From the NCBI RefSeq assembly GCF_008638365.1, contig NZ_VWVU01000028.1, positions 1-64,000 of the forward strand: 64,000 nt of DNA, in the 5' to 3' direction. Positions 25,901-34,700 of the stretch are shown in pieces. The notes beneath the pieces are model-generated. The model saw only the letters and a program-made list of their open reading frames with translations, did no database searches and was not told where the DNA came from. The translations under genes were made by a program, and so were the position numbers. Numbering within the stretch: the stretch's first letter is position 1; the number at the start of each line of letters is the position of its first letter. The DNA comes from Nocardiopsis quinghaiensis (lineage in GTDB: Bacteria > Actinomycetota > Actinomycetes > Streptosporangiales > Streptosporangiaceae).

Positions 25901-28757
25901 AGGAGGTCAGGAGGAAGAAGTCCGGGTCGTGGTCGCGGCTGAGCAGGGACAGCCACCAGGCGCCGGAGTACTTGCCCCGCAGGGCCTCGGCGAAGTCCTC
26001 GGCTCCGATCCGTTCGAGCGGGCGCCGGGGCAGGCTGCCCGCGCAGTGCACGATGCCTCCCAGGGCGGGCATGAAGCGCAGGACCTCCCCGGCGCGTGCG
26101 ATGACCGACGGGTCGTCGCAGTCGGCGGCGAGGTAGGAGGCCTCGACGCCCTCGCGGCCGAGCCTGTCCAGGAGGCCGACGGCGTCGGTGCCGAGTCCGT
26201 CGCCCGGTCGGCGGCCCAGGAGCAGCAGGTGGCGGGCGCCGCGTTGGACGAGGTCCTCGGTGACGGCGCGGCCGACCCCGCCGAGGCCGCCGGTGACCAG
26301 GTAGGTGGCGTCGGGGCGGACCGGCAGTCGCGGGGTGTACTCCTCGGGCGCGGCCACCAGCCGGGGCACGAGGGCGACACCGCCGCGGACGGCCGCCGTG
26401 TCCTCGCCGCGAACGTCCAGGACCAGGCCCAGCAGGGCCCGGGCGTCGTCGGGTGAGGAGGCGGCGGGCAGGTCGACGGTTCCGCCCCACACCTCGCCCA
26501 GTTCGAGGCCGAGGGAGGCCGCGAGCCCGTTGAGCAGGCCGTGGGGGCCGGCGACGACGGTCTCGGTCCCGGTGACGCGGCGGCTGGCCCGGGTGACGAC
26601 GTGGGCGCGGTCGCCGGGAACGCCGCGCGCGGCCAGGGCGCGGACCTCCTCCGTGACGGCGGCGCACAGCAGCGCGCCCTCCTCGGCGATGTCGCGGTCT
26701 GCGTCGGGGGCCTCGGGCAGGGGCCGGGCCGTGTGGGCGAGGAGCAGGGTGACCGGCCCGGTCCCGGGCAGGGGGCCCTCGCTCCAGCCCGGGGGAAGCC
26801 GGTCGCTCCCGGCCGGGCCGAGGACCCGGCCCGTGAGGCCGCGTTCGTGGGCGGCGGTGAGGATCTCGCTCAGGGTGTCGGTGTCGTCTCCCGCGAGGAC
26901 GAGCGTGCGACCGGTGTGGTCGGCTCCGTCTCCGGGGCCGGCCTCCCGCCAGCGCAAGCTGTGCGCGGGTACGGGTACGGCCGTCCCCTCCCCCGACGGC
27001 TCGGGCTCCGCCACGGACGCGGCCTCGGTCCCGGGCGCGTGCCGTTCGCGGTTCCAGGGGTAGGCGGGCAGGTCGGCCACGTCGCGGGGCAGGCCGGTGA
27101 GGCCGGGGGCGGCGGTGTCGCCGGGGTCGTCGACGATCTCCACCAGTTCCGAGTCCCGCCCCTCGGAGACAGCCCGCAGGGCGGCCTCGGCCTGGGCCGG
27201 GGCGGTGGCGCGCACACGGGCGCGGAGGCGGTGGCGGAACCGGCCCTCGGTCAGGGTGTAGGCGAAGGCGGCGTACCCGGCCTGGTCCTCGGGCACCTCG
27301 GCGGCCAGGGCGGCGGCCATGTCGCGCAGGGCCTCGGGTGTGGCCGCGGCCAGTTCGAACCCGGGAACGTGCTCGGGGGCCCCGGGCCGTTCCGTGTCCG
27401 GTTCGGCCGGGCCGACGATGACGTGGGCGTTGGTGCCCGACATGCCGAAGGAGCTGATCCCGGCGTACGCACCGGTGCCGCCGTCGTCCCAGGGCAGGGT
27501 CTCGGTGGGCAGGACGATGCCGGTGCCCTCCACGTCGACGCGGGGGTTGAGGGTGGTGAAGTTGGCCAGCGGGGCGACCATGCCCCGGTGCAGGCAGGCG
27601 ATGGCCTTGAGCACACCGGCCACGCCCGCGGCCGCCTCCAGGTGGCCGATGTTGTTCTTGAGCGCGCCGACCCGCAGCGGCGCACCGCCGTTGGAGCGGC
27701 CCAGGGCCTCGGCGATCGCCTCCATCTCGATGGGGTCGCCCAGGGAGGTGCCGGTGCCGTGCGTCTCGACCAGACCGATGTCGGCGGGGGTCAGGCCCGC
27801 GTTGGCCAGGGCCTGGCGGATGACGTCGACCTGGGCGAGGACGTTGGGCGCGGTGAAGCCGGTGGAGCGGCCGTCCTGGTTGACGGCGGAGCCGCGCAGC
27901 ACGGATATGACGCGGTCGCCGTCGGCGACCGCGCGGTCCAGGCGCTTGAGCACCACCACACCGCAGCCCTCACCGCGGCCGAAGCCGTTGGCGCGGGCGT
28001 CGAAGGCCTTGCACCGGCCGTCGGGGGCCAGGGAACCGGTCCGCTGGATGGTGCGGGTCGAGCGCGGCGACATGATGACGCTGACGCCGCCCGCCAGGGC
28101 GACGTCGCACTCACCGGTGCGCAGCGCCTGCGCGGCCTGGTGCATCGCGACCAGGGAGGAGGAGCACGCGGTGTCCACGGCGATCGCCGGCCCGGTCAGG
28201 CCCAACGCGTAGGAGACGCGCCCCGCGGCGAAGCAGTGGCCGCTGCCGGTGGACCAGTAGGCGTCGGTGTCGTCCCCGCTCCAGTCGCGGTAGTCCTCCT
28301 GGCTGCCGGTGATGCCCATGTAGACACCGGTGCGTACGCCTGCCAGGCGGTCGGGCGGCAGCGCGGCGTTCTCCAGCGCCTCCCAGGCGACCTCCAGCAG
28401 CAGCCTGTGCTGGGGGTCCATCGCCCGGGACTCCCGGGGGCTGATCCCGAAGAAGGCCGCGTCGAAGTCCAGGACCCCGTCCAGGAACCCGGCCCGGTCG
28501 ACGGTGGAGTCCCACCCGTCGGCGAAGGGGGCCCTGCGGGACGCGGGCACGGGGCCCACGGCGTCCCGGCCGGTGCTCACCAGGTCCCAGAGTCCGTCCA
28601 GGTCGCGGACGCCGCCGGGCAGGCGCATCCCCGCGCCGACGACGGCCACGGGCTGGTCGTCCCGCTCCTGGGCGAGTTGGGCTTTGAGCTGTCGGATCGT
28701 GTCCATCGCACGGCTCAGGGGGGTGGGGCCGCCCGGCCGTCCGCTCGGTTCGGTCAT
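19908..28757 (-). CDS. Type I PKS B: KS-KR-ACP / KS-AT-DH-KR-ACP (two modules)
   Basis: 2949 aa. Coiled-coil docking helix (about 14-33). Module 1: KS (about 35-455; C198, H333, H372), no AT, KR (structural half about 595-815, catalytic GGLGGVG about 823-829), ACP S1126 in LGMDS. Module 2: KS (about 1203-1620; C1368), AT (about 1712-2005; S1806 in GHSVG, HAFH at 1903-1906, the malonyl-CoA signature), DH (His2107 in HRLYGTVVTP, Asp2271 in YPGLIDSCFQ), KR (GGLGALG at about 2561), ACP S2868. The C-terminal LSELSTEDLVAAARAEL is a docking tail. Neither KR has an LDD motif. Start ATG 28757 has GAGGA 8 bases ahead; an in-frame TTG at 28778 lacks a ribosome site. Confidence 0.94.
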   Translation of the reverse strand: MTEPSGRPGGPTPLSRAMDTIRQLKAQLAQERDDQPVAVVGAGMRLPGGVRDLDGLWDLVSTGRDAVGPVPASRRAPFADGWDSTVDRAGFLDGVLDFDAAFFGISPRESRAMDPQHRLLLEVAWEALENAALPPDRLAGVRTGVYMGITGSQEDYRDWSGDDTDAYWSTGSGHCFAAGRVSYALGLTGPAIAVDTACSSSLVAMHQAAQALRTGECDVALAGGVSVIMSPRSTRTIQRTGSLAPDGRCKAFDARANGFGRGEGCGVVVLKRLDRAVADGDRVISVLRGSAVNQDGRSTGFTAPNVLAQVDVIRQALANAGLTPADIGLVETHGTGTSLGDPIEMEAIAEALGRSNGGAPLRVGALKNNIGHLEAAAGVAGVLKAIACLHRGMVAPLANFTTLNPRVDVEGTGIVLPTETLPWDDGGTGAYAGISSFGMSGTNAHVIVGPAEPDTERPGAPEHVPGFELAAATPEALRDMAAALAAEVPEDQAGYAAFAYTLTEGRFRHRLRARVRATAPAQAEAALRAVSEGRDSELVEIVDDPGDTAAPGLTGLPRDVADLPAYPWNRERHAPGTEAASVAEPEPSGEGTAVPVPAHSLRWREAGPGDGADHTGRTLVLAGDDTDTLSEILTAAHERGLTGRVLGPAGSDRLPPGWSEGPLPGTGPVTLLLAHTARPLPEAPDADRDIAEEGALLCAAVTEEVRALAARGVPGDRAHVVTRASRRVTGTETVVAGPHGLLNGLAASLGLELGEVWGGTVDLPAASSPDDARALLGLVLDVRGEDTAAVRGGVALVPRLVAAPEEYTPRLPVRPDATYLVTGGLGGVGRAVTEDLVQRGARHLLLLGRRPGDGLGTDAVGLLDRLGREGVEASYLAADCDDPSVIARAGEVLRFMPALGGIVHCAGSLPRRPLERIGAEDFAEALRGKYSGAWWLSLLSRDHDPDFFLLTSSASAQWGSDGYAAYAAANAGIDALAAHRAAAGLPAVSLAFGLWGLDGMADGEARAALAATGLSDIAPARGVASLTARGPGGDPHLLVCPVEWDRFTRVMAARRERPLFDEVAPERGRGGGGPAEAASRIMAVPERARVDEARRYTATVLADVLGHADAGALRTDTGFYDLGMDSVMAVDLVQRLSSELGVTVEISEVFDHPTIERFAAHLYGRIRGDGSEPEAPRVPVPRAAARAGDGRETAAPTTTGTGEPVAIVGMAGRFPGADDTGQLWDLLSHGRDATAPVPAHRWAGAEFDPGGLTTDRGGFLSDIAGFDAPFFGVPAREAQSMDPQHRMLLQSAWHALEDSGTSPSVLGGTRTGVIVGLSNSDYARVLERGGPDGVDAYFGTGTALNAAAGRISYLLGLNGPAFAVDTACSSSLVALHLAVRSLRTGESDRMIVGGANVITDPTCTAATSRAHMLAPDGRCKTFSADADGFGRAEGCGAVVLKRLSDARRDGDRILAVLRGSAVNQDGASTGLTAPSGRAQEAVIGAALADAGVSGADVDYLEAHGTGTSLGDPIEVEAAWNVLGRDRDAERPLLLGSVKSNIGHAESASGMAALFKTVLALREGTIPSSLHCAEPNPHVPWDRMNARVVTEPTDWRAGSRPRLAGVSGFGFSGTNAHLIVEEAPPAPSADPGGATRVVLPLSAHDTDGLDRLTGAWRERLATATDDEVPALSAVAGAGRAHLPVRRAVLGTGAAGLREALDRPHEGRAADRAPRVAFLFSGQGSQYFGMGRELYGTEPVFADVVDRCDEALDGSLGASLTDLVFGSADPGLINQTRVTQPALVALELALAALWESWGVQAVAVMGHSVGEVAAAVHAGVLGLEDGMRLIRDRAELMQATEPGAMLSVTLPVTRVRELVEGTGLDVAAVNGPESVVVAGAPDRVEAFAERVRRTGAKARALTVSHAFHSRLMEPMLDDFTEVLAPMDFARPQIPIIANVTGGLAGPGQYTAEYWRRHVRQPVLFHEGVRALASQDVDAYLEIGPGRTLLGLVRAAGTAGDHPALVASMRRGAGERDVLLGAAAELYELGQDLDWNTLQPAARTRAEGAPLYPFDTTPYWAAVERTPARSFGNTSEGVRHWGEEVRSPALTGRAFAFHRSADFPRYLTDHRLYGTVVTPAASHLATTLSALAGDGKPLGLTDLLCPRALVIDDHERYDVQLVVGEGERPALSVQSLVGSRGTAWQEHVSARIATDEDAPAPERPDIAAFVSEAERHIDGEGFYTYFRDLGYTLGPSFRWIDGVWIRGEEALVRYRGPELPDDPADYELYPGLIDSCFQSIAGFMVDTRADEAPSLAIPFAADRLSFPSRARPGAELWGHVRVREAAELPNGRLRVEVADLHMFTDGGDTLMAADRFRVRHAPREVLQRGLRGDHLHTVEWRADTAGAVPAPGTTATVLHGTGAGAGSGLEGALAEAGITVTADGDGLDGELVVDARFTRLSDTSAEACLAAVLDLAATLRQVPSGTAYVVLADGADDQAPVREALWGMLSALEAEDAGRRLLRVTLADGAGPAEAAAALAARLDAPTGTRLRVAPDGVRAARLVTKDAAPEDAVAGGGSALVTGGLGALGLSVARWLAGRGVDDITLMARSAPDEAARAVIDRLTADGTTVRVVAGGVTDPGDCARAVAEATTGGPLHHVFHLAGSTRDGAFHQLDEDAFRGVFAAKAEGADRLAEAVAGQPLRSLVLFSSVSSVLGAAGQANYAAANGYLNGLAVALRAHGVPATAVAWGPWEPAGGGGLAADDQARAAAERAGLRPLTDQDAWPVLAAAVPGDTAAVVAVAADFARYAERLGSPAAHLVAELVGAGDGAASGSEDGPERGWLRARVAGTEGDDRLELLRDAVREAAGSVMGSSGSVADQEGFADLGMDSIMVIDLRGRLSHALDLDLPSTVGLDHPTVGAMARHLDRQLPSAAPAPVRPAPEADAPAGNLSELSTEDLVAAARAELTSEE

Positions 28758-28782
28758 CGCGTTCGTCCTCGAGGTCAAAGGT

Positions 28783-31700
28783 TCAGGCGGAGGTGGTGAG
28801 GCGCTCGTCCAGTACGGCGGCCAGGGCCTCGGTACTGCCGTAGGTCCACAGCAGGGTCGGCGAGAGCTTGAGGCCGAAGGCGACCTCCAGCCGGTTGCGC
28901 AGCTCCAGGCTCATCAGGGAGTCCAGTCCGAGCTCCTTGAAGGGGACGCGCCGGTCGATGGCGTCGGACTCCATGCGCAGGACGCGTCCGGCCAGCTCCC
29001 GCACCTTGGCCTCGACTAGGCCGGGCCGCTGGTCGGGGTCGGCCGCCAGCACACGGACGCGGAACTCGTCGCCCTCCGTGCCGCCGCTGGTGGCACGGTC
29101 CTTGAGCAGTTCCCAACTGGGCTGGGCGGCGGTCTCGGGATAGGCGTCGAACCAGCGGCGCAGGTTCAGGGGCACGTACCCCGTGACGGGGGTGTCGGCG
29201 GCGAGCAGGCCCTCCAGGGCCCGCCACGCCTCGGCGGCGGTGAACCCGCCCATGCCGCGGTCGGCGAGCCGGTCGCCGCGGTTGGCGTCGGCGGCTGCCA
29301 GGCCCACGTCCGTGAACGGGCCCCACTGCACGCTCAACGCGGGCAGGCCCCGGTGGCGGCGGGCCACGGCCAGGGAGTCCAGGTAGGCGTTGGCCGCCGC
29401 GTAGGCGGCCTGTCCGACGTTGCCGACCAGGGCCGCGGCCGACGAGAACAGCAGGAAGAAGTCGAGCGGGTCGTCGACGGTCAGGGCGTCCAGGTGCCGG
29501 GCGCCGTCGACCTTGGGGCCGATGACACGTTCGATCGCCTCGGGGGTCAGTGTGTCGATGGTGGCGTCGTCGAGCACTCCGGCCGCGTGCACGACGCCGC
29601 ACAGCGGCGTTCCGTCCTCGCGCAGTTCGGCCAGGAACTTCTCCACCGAGACGGCGTCCGTGACGTCGGCGGAGGCGGTGGTGACCCCGGTTCCGCGCTC
29701 ACGCAGTGCCTCGATGCGCGCCCGGGCCTCGGCGGTGGGCCCCGACCGGCCGACGAGGACGAGTGCGCCCGCTCCCCTGTCGGCCATGTGCTCGGCCAGG
29801 GACAGGCCCAGCGCGCCCAGGCCGCCGGTGACGAGGTAGCGGCCGTCGGCGCGCAGGCTTCCGCCCGGCATCGCCTCGGGGGCGATGGAGGTGACGGTGT
29901 CGGGGTCGGTGAGCACGATCTTGCCGACGTGGACGCCGCGCGCCATGTCGCGCAGCGCGTCGGCGGCCTCCGCGAAGGGACGGGTGGTGTACGGGAGCGG
30001 GGTGAGCGTCCCCTCGCGCACCGCGGCCCAGACGCGGTCGAAGAGCCGTGCGAAGCGCTCGGGGCGCCGGGACATGAGCCCGGCCAGGTCGACGGCGGCG
30101 AAGGACACGCCCTTGCGGAACTCCGACAGGTCCAGGGAGCGGCCCTGGTAGATGTCCTTCTTGCCGACCTCGACGAACCTGCCGTCCTCGGCCAGGACCT
30201 TCATGCCCAGGCCGATGGCGGCACCGGAGAGCGAGTTGAGCACGACGTCCACGCCGTGCCCGCCGGTGGCACCGCGCACTCCGTCCGCCCAGGACAGGTC
30301 GCGGGAGTCGAAGACGTGCTCGATCCCGGACTCACGGAGCATCCGCCGCTTGTCCTCGCTGCCCGCGGTGGCGATGACGTGCGCGCCGGCCGAGCGCGCC
30401 ACCTGCACGGCGGCCTGGCCGAGGCCGCCCGCCGCCGAGTGGACCAGCACGGTCTCGCCCTCCTCCAAGCGGGCCAGGTCGCGCAGTCCGTACCAGGCGG
30501 TCATGGCCGCCAACGGCAGGGTGGCGGCCTCGGCCTCACCGAGGTGGTCGGGGAGGGCCCGCACGTGGTCCGCGCGCAGGGTGACGTGGGAGGCGATGGC
30601 GCCGAAGACGCAGGCCGCGACCCGCTGTCCGGGCCCGAAGCCGGTGACGCCCTCACCGACGGCCGTGACGTGCCCGGCGCACTCGCCGCCGAACAGGTCG
30701 CCGCCGCTGGGGTCGGGGTAGGTGCCCAGGGCCTTCATGACATCGATGAAGTTCAGCGCCGACGCGCTGACCCGCACCTGTACCTCACCGGGGCCGGGGC
30801 GGTCGGCGGTGAGCGGCCGGTAGACGAGCCGCTCCCACAGTCCCGGGCGGTCGGAGGTGAGGCGGTGGGACCGGCGCGGCGTCGCCCAGGCGACGGGGAC
30901 CGGTCCGCTCTCGTCGGGGCCGCCGACCAGGCGGCCGACGAGGCGCCGGTCGGAGCGCACCAGGACCTGGTCCTCACCGTCGTCGGAGAGGAGCTCGGCG
31001 ACCGCGTCCGCGACGCGGTCGGTTCCGGAGACGTCGACCACCCGCGGGGACAGCTCACCGTGCTCGCGGCGCAGCACACGGGCGAAGCCCCAGTACAGGG
31101 CGGCGCCCGGGTCGGGAACCTCGGTGGGGTCGGCGGCCTGCGCGGCGTGGGTCAGCACGGTCAGGCGGGGAGGGACGCCGCGCCCGGCGCAGGCGCGGAC
31201 GGTCCCGGTCAGCTCGGTGAGCCCGGCACGCTGGGCGTCGAGGCCGCGCGCGGCGCTCGGGGCGACGTGGACGACCGCGTCCACCGGGGTCCCGGAGACC
31301 TCGGCCATGGTGCGTCCCCGGTGGACGGCGGCCCCGGCCGCCTCCAGCGCGCGGGCGAGGTCGCCGGTGCCGTCGGCGGGGTCGCCCACGACCGCCCAGG
31401 CGGACGTGGTCGCGGAGGCGGGGCCGAGGGCGGGGCGGTCGACGTAGGTCATGCGGTGCAGGCGTTCGGCCTCGGACCCGCGTTCCTCGGTTCCCTGGAG
31501 CGGGCTCAGGCGCAGCCCCCTCATGGTCACCAGGGGGCGCTCGGCGTCGTCGAACAGGGTGAGGTCGAACAGGTGGGTGTCGCGCCGCACGGCGTGGCTC
31601 CACCCGGCGAGCACCGGTTCGGCGAGGTCGTGGTGGAGGGTCACCCGGTCGACCCCGGTCGGTACGACCGTGGCGTCGTCACCGCACAGGGCGAGGGTGA

Positions 31701-34700
31701 CCTGCAGGGCCCCGTCCCACAGGGCCGGGTGCAGCCCGTGGGGACGCGCTCCGACCCGGCCGCGCCCGTCGAGGGCGATCCTCCCCAGGGCCTCGGTGCC
31801 GTCGTGGCGCAGTTCGGTGACGACGCGGAAGGTCGGTCCGTAGTTGAGTCCGCGCGCGGCACAGGCGTCGTAGAAGGCCTCGACGTCACCGGCCCGCGCG
31901 GTGCGCAGGGCCTCGGGGAAGGCCTCGGCCCGCTCGTCCCCGGCCGGGGCGTGGTGAACGCGCGCCGTGGCGTGGGTGGTCCAGCCGCCGGCGCCCTCGG
32001 GAAGGGACATCAGGGTGAAGCTGCCCCCCTCCGCGACGTCGTCGCGCCACAGCACGGCCAGGCGGGCGGTGTCCTCGGCCAGGGTGAGGTCGCTCAGGAA
32101 GCGCACGTCGACCAGGTCGCGGGGCGGTGCGCCGCCACGCGCACGGGCGGTGGCGAGGGCGAACGAGAGCATGCCCGTGCCGGGGAGGACGACGGAGTCG
32201 TGGACGCGGTGGTCGTCGAGCCAGGGCTGGTCGCGCACGTCGAGGGTGATCTCGCCCTGCCAGGCGTCCTGCTCGACGGTGAGCGGGGACAGGGTGAGTT
32301 CGGTGCCGCCTCCGGTGCGCCTGCGGGCCTCGGGCACCCAGTAGCGGGTGCGCTGCCACGGATAGGGCGGCAGTTCGGTGCGCGCGTCGGCGGGCACGTG
32401 CGCCACGGGCTCCAGCCCGCTGGTGTAGGCGCGGGCGAACGCGCGGGCCAGGTCGGTGGTGGTGCCGCGGTCCCGGCGCAGTGTGGTCAGCACGCTGACG
32501 TCGGTGCCGTGTTCACCGGCCAGCCCCTCCAGGGCCATGGCCAGGATCGGGTGGGCACTGACCTCCACGACGTGGGTGACCCCTTCGTCGAGCAGGGCGC
32601 CGACCGACTCGGCGAAGCGCACCGGGCGGCGCAGGTTGGCCACCCAGTAGTCGGCGTCGAGCTCGGCGCCGGTGAGCACGCGCGCCTCGACCGTGGACAT
32701 CATCGGCACGTCCCCCTCGCGGGGCGCCACGTCCGCCAGGTCCCGGACCAGGCCGTCGGAGACCTCGTCCACCTGGGGGCTGTGCGAGGCGTAGTCCACC
32801 TTGACCAGGCGACAGTCCACCCCGTCGGCCTCCAGCAGCTCCTTGAGCACCAGGACGGAGTCGGACTCGCCGGAGAGCACACACGAGGTCGGTCCGTTGT
32901 TGACCGCCAGGGACACGAACTCCTCGAAGCCCTCCAAGGAGCGCCGGGCACCGTCCCTGTCGAGCTCGACGGCCATCATGAGTCCCTTGCCGGCGATGGC
33001 GCGGACCGCGGTGCTGCGGCGCGCCACCACACGGGCGGCGTCCTCGTAGGACAGGGCGCCGCTGACGGTGGCCGCGGCGACCTCGCCCTGGCTGTGGCCG
33101 ACCACGACGTCGGGTTCCACTCCGGCCGCGCGCCACAGCTCGGCCAGCCCGACCGAGGTCGCCCAGAGCACGGGCTGGACCACGTCGACCTGGTCGGTCC
33201 AGGAGGTTCCGGCTTCTCCGGCGACCACCTCGGCGAGGTCCCAGTCGACGTGGGCGGACAGGGCGCGCCCGCAGCGGTCGACGGTCTCGCGGAAGACGGG
33301 GGCGTGCTCGTAGAGCTCCCTTCCCATCTCGGCCCACTGGGAGCCCTGTCCCGGGAAGACGAACGCGACGCGTCCGACGGGACCGGGGTGCCCGGTGAGG
33401 ACGTCGGTGGACTCCTCGGGGTCGTGGGTGCCGTCCGCGAGGGAGCGCAGCCCTTCGGCCAGTTCGGCGGGGTCGGTGGCGACCAGGGCGGCCCGCACCG
33501 GCAGGTGGTCGCGGCGCCGTGCCAGCGCCCCGGCCGCGCCGGGCACGTCCAGCTCCCCGGCGGCCAGGGCGTCGGCCAGGTCGCCCGCGCGCTGGCGCAG
33601 CGCGGCCTCGGAGTGGGCGCTGAGCGCGGTGAGCAGGGCGGGCACCGGTTCGACGGCGCCCGGCCCGGCGGTCTCGGGAGCGGTGGCGAGGACGGCGTGG
33701 GCGTTGGTGCCGCCCCATCCGAAGGAGTTGACCGCCATGTACAGGGGCTCGTCGCCGGGCAGCTCGACCGGGGTGCGCACCGGGGAGACGTTGAGGTCGT
33801 CGAAGGCGATCGCGGGGTTGAGCGTCCCGGCGTGCAGGCTGGCCGGGATGGTGCGGTGCCGCAGCGCGAGGACGACCTTGACCAGTCCGGCCAGGCCCGC
33901 GGCGGCCTCCAGGTGGCCGATGTTGGTCTTGACCGACCCGATGCGCAGGGGACCGGCCCCGGGTGAGCGGGTGGTGCCCAGGACGCGGCCGATGGCCTCG
34001 GCCTCGATGGGGTCGCCCTTGGGGGTCCCGGTTCCGTGGGCCTCGACGTAGGCGAGCCGGTCCGGGGACAGGCCCAGGCCGCCGTAGGTGGTGCGCAGGA
34101 GGTCCTCCTGCCCGGCCGGGTTGGGCGAGGCCAGGCTGTCGCCGCCGCCGTCGTTGTTGACCGCGGTACCCGCCAGGACGGCGTGGACCCGGTCGCCGTC
34201 GGCCAGGGCGGCGTCCAGGGGCTTCAGGTGGAGGGCGACCACGCCCTCGCCGCGCACGAACCCGTCGGCGTCCGCGGAGAACGCCTGGCACAGGCCGCGG
34301 TCCGACAGCCCGCCGAAGTGCGTCAGTCCGACGGACACGTCGGGGGCGAGGATGAGGTTGACGCCGCCGACCAGGGCGGAGTCGATCTCGCCGTGCCGGA
34401 TGGCCTGGGCCGCCAGGTGCAGGGCGACCATGGCCGAGGAGCACCCGGTCTCGACGGTCATGCTGGGGCCGGTCAGGCCGAGGAAGTAGGACACGCGTGC
34501 GGCGATGACGTCCGGGGCGTTGCCCACCGCGCTGTGCTGGGTGGCCGGGACGCCGCGCTCCTTGCGCAGGAGCTCGTAGTCGTGCCAGGAGGCCCCCACG
34601 TACACGCCGCAGCGGGTGCCGCGCAGACGGCTCGCGGGCTGTCCGCCGTCCTCCAGGGCACGCCAGGCGGCCTCCAGGACGAGGCGCTGCTGGGGGTCGA

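Noticed and set aside
19854-26456. Very long open frames on the + strand opposite the PKS genes (for example 22119-26456 and 19854-21887)
   Set aside because: They are antisense shadows caused by high GC. Their translations are low-complexity Gly/Arg/Val-rich and carry no motifs, while the minus strand encodes intact PKS domains.
28758-28778. TTG start for PKS B at 28778
   Set aside because: No Shine-Dalgarno upstream; ATG 28757 has GAGGA at good spacing.
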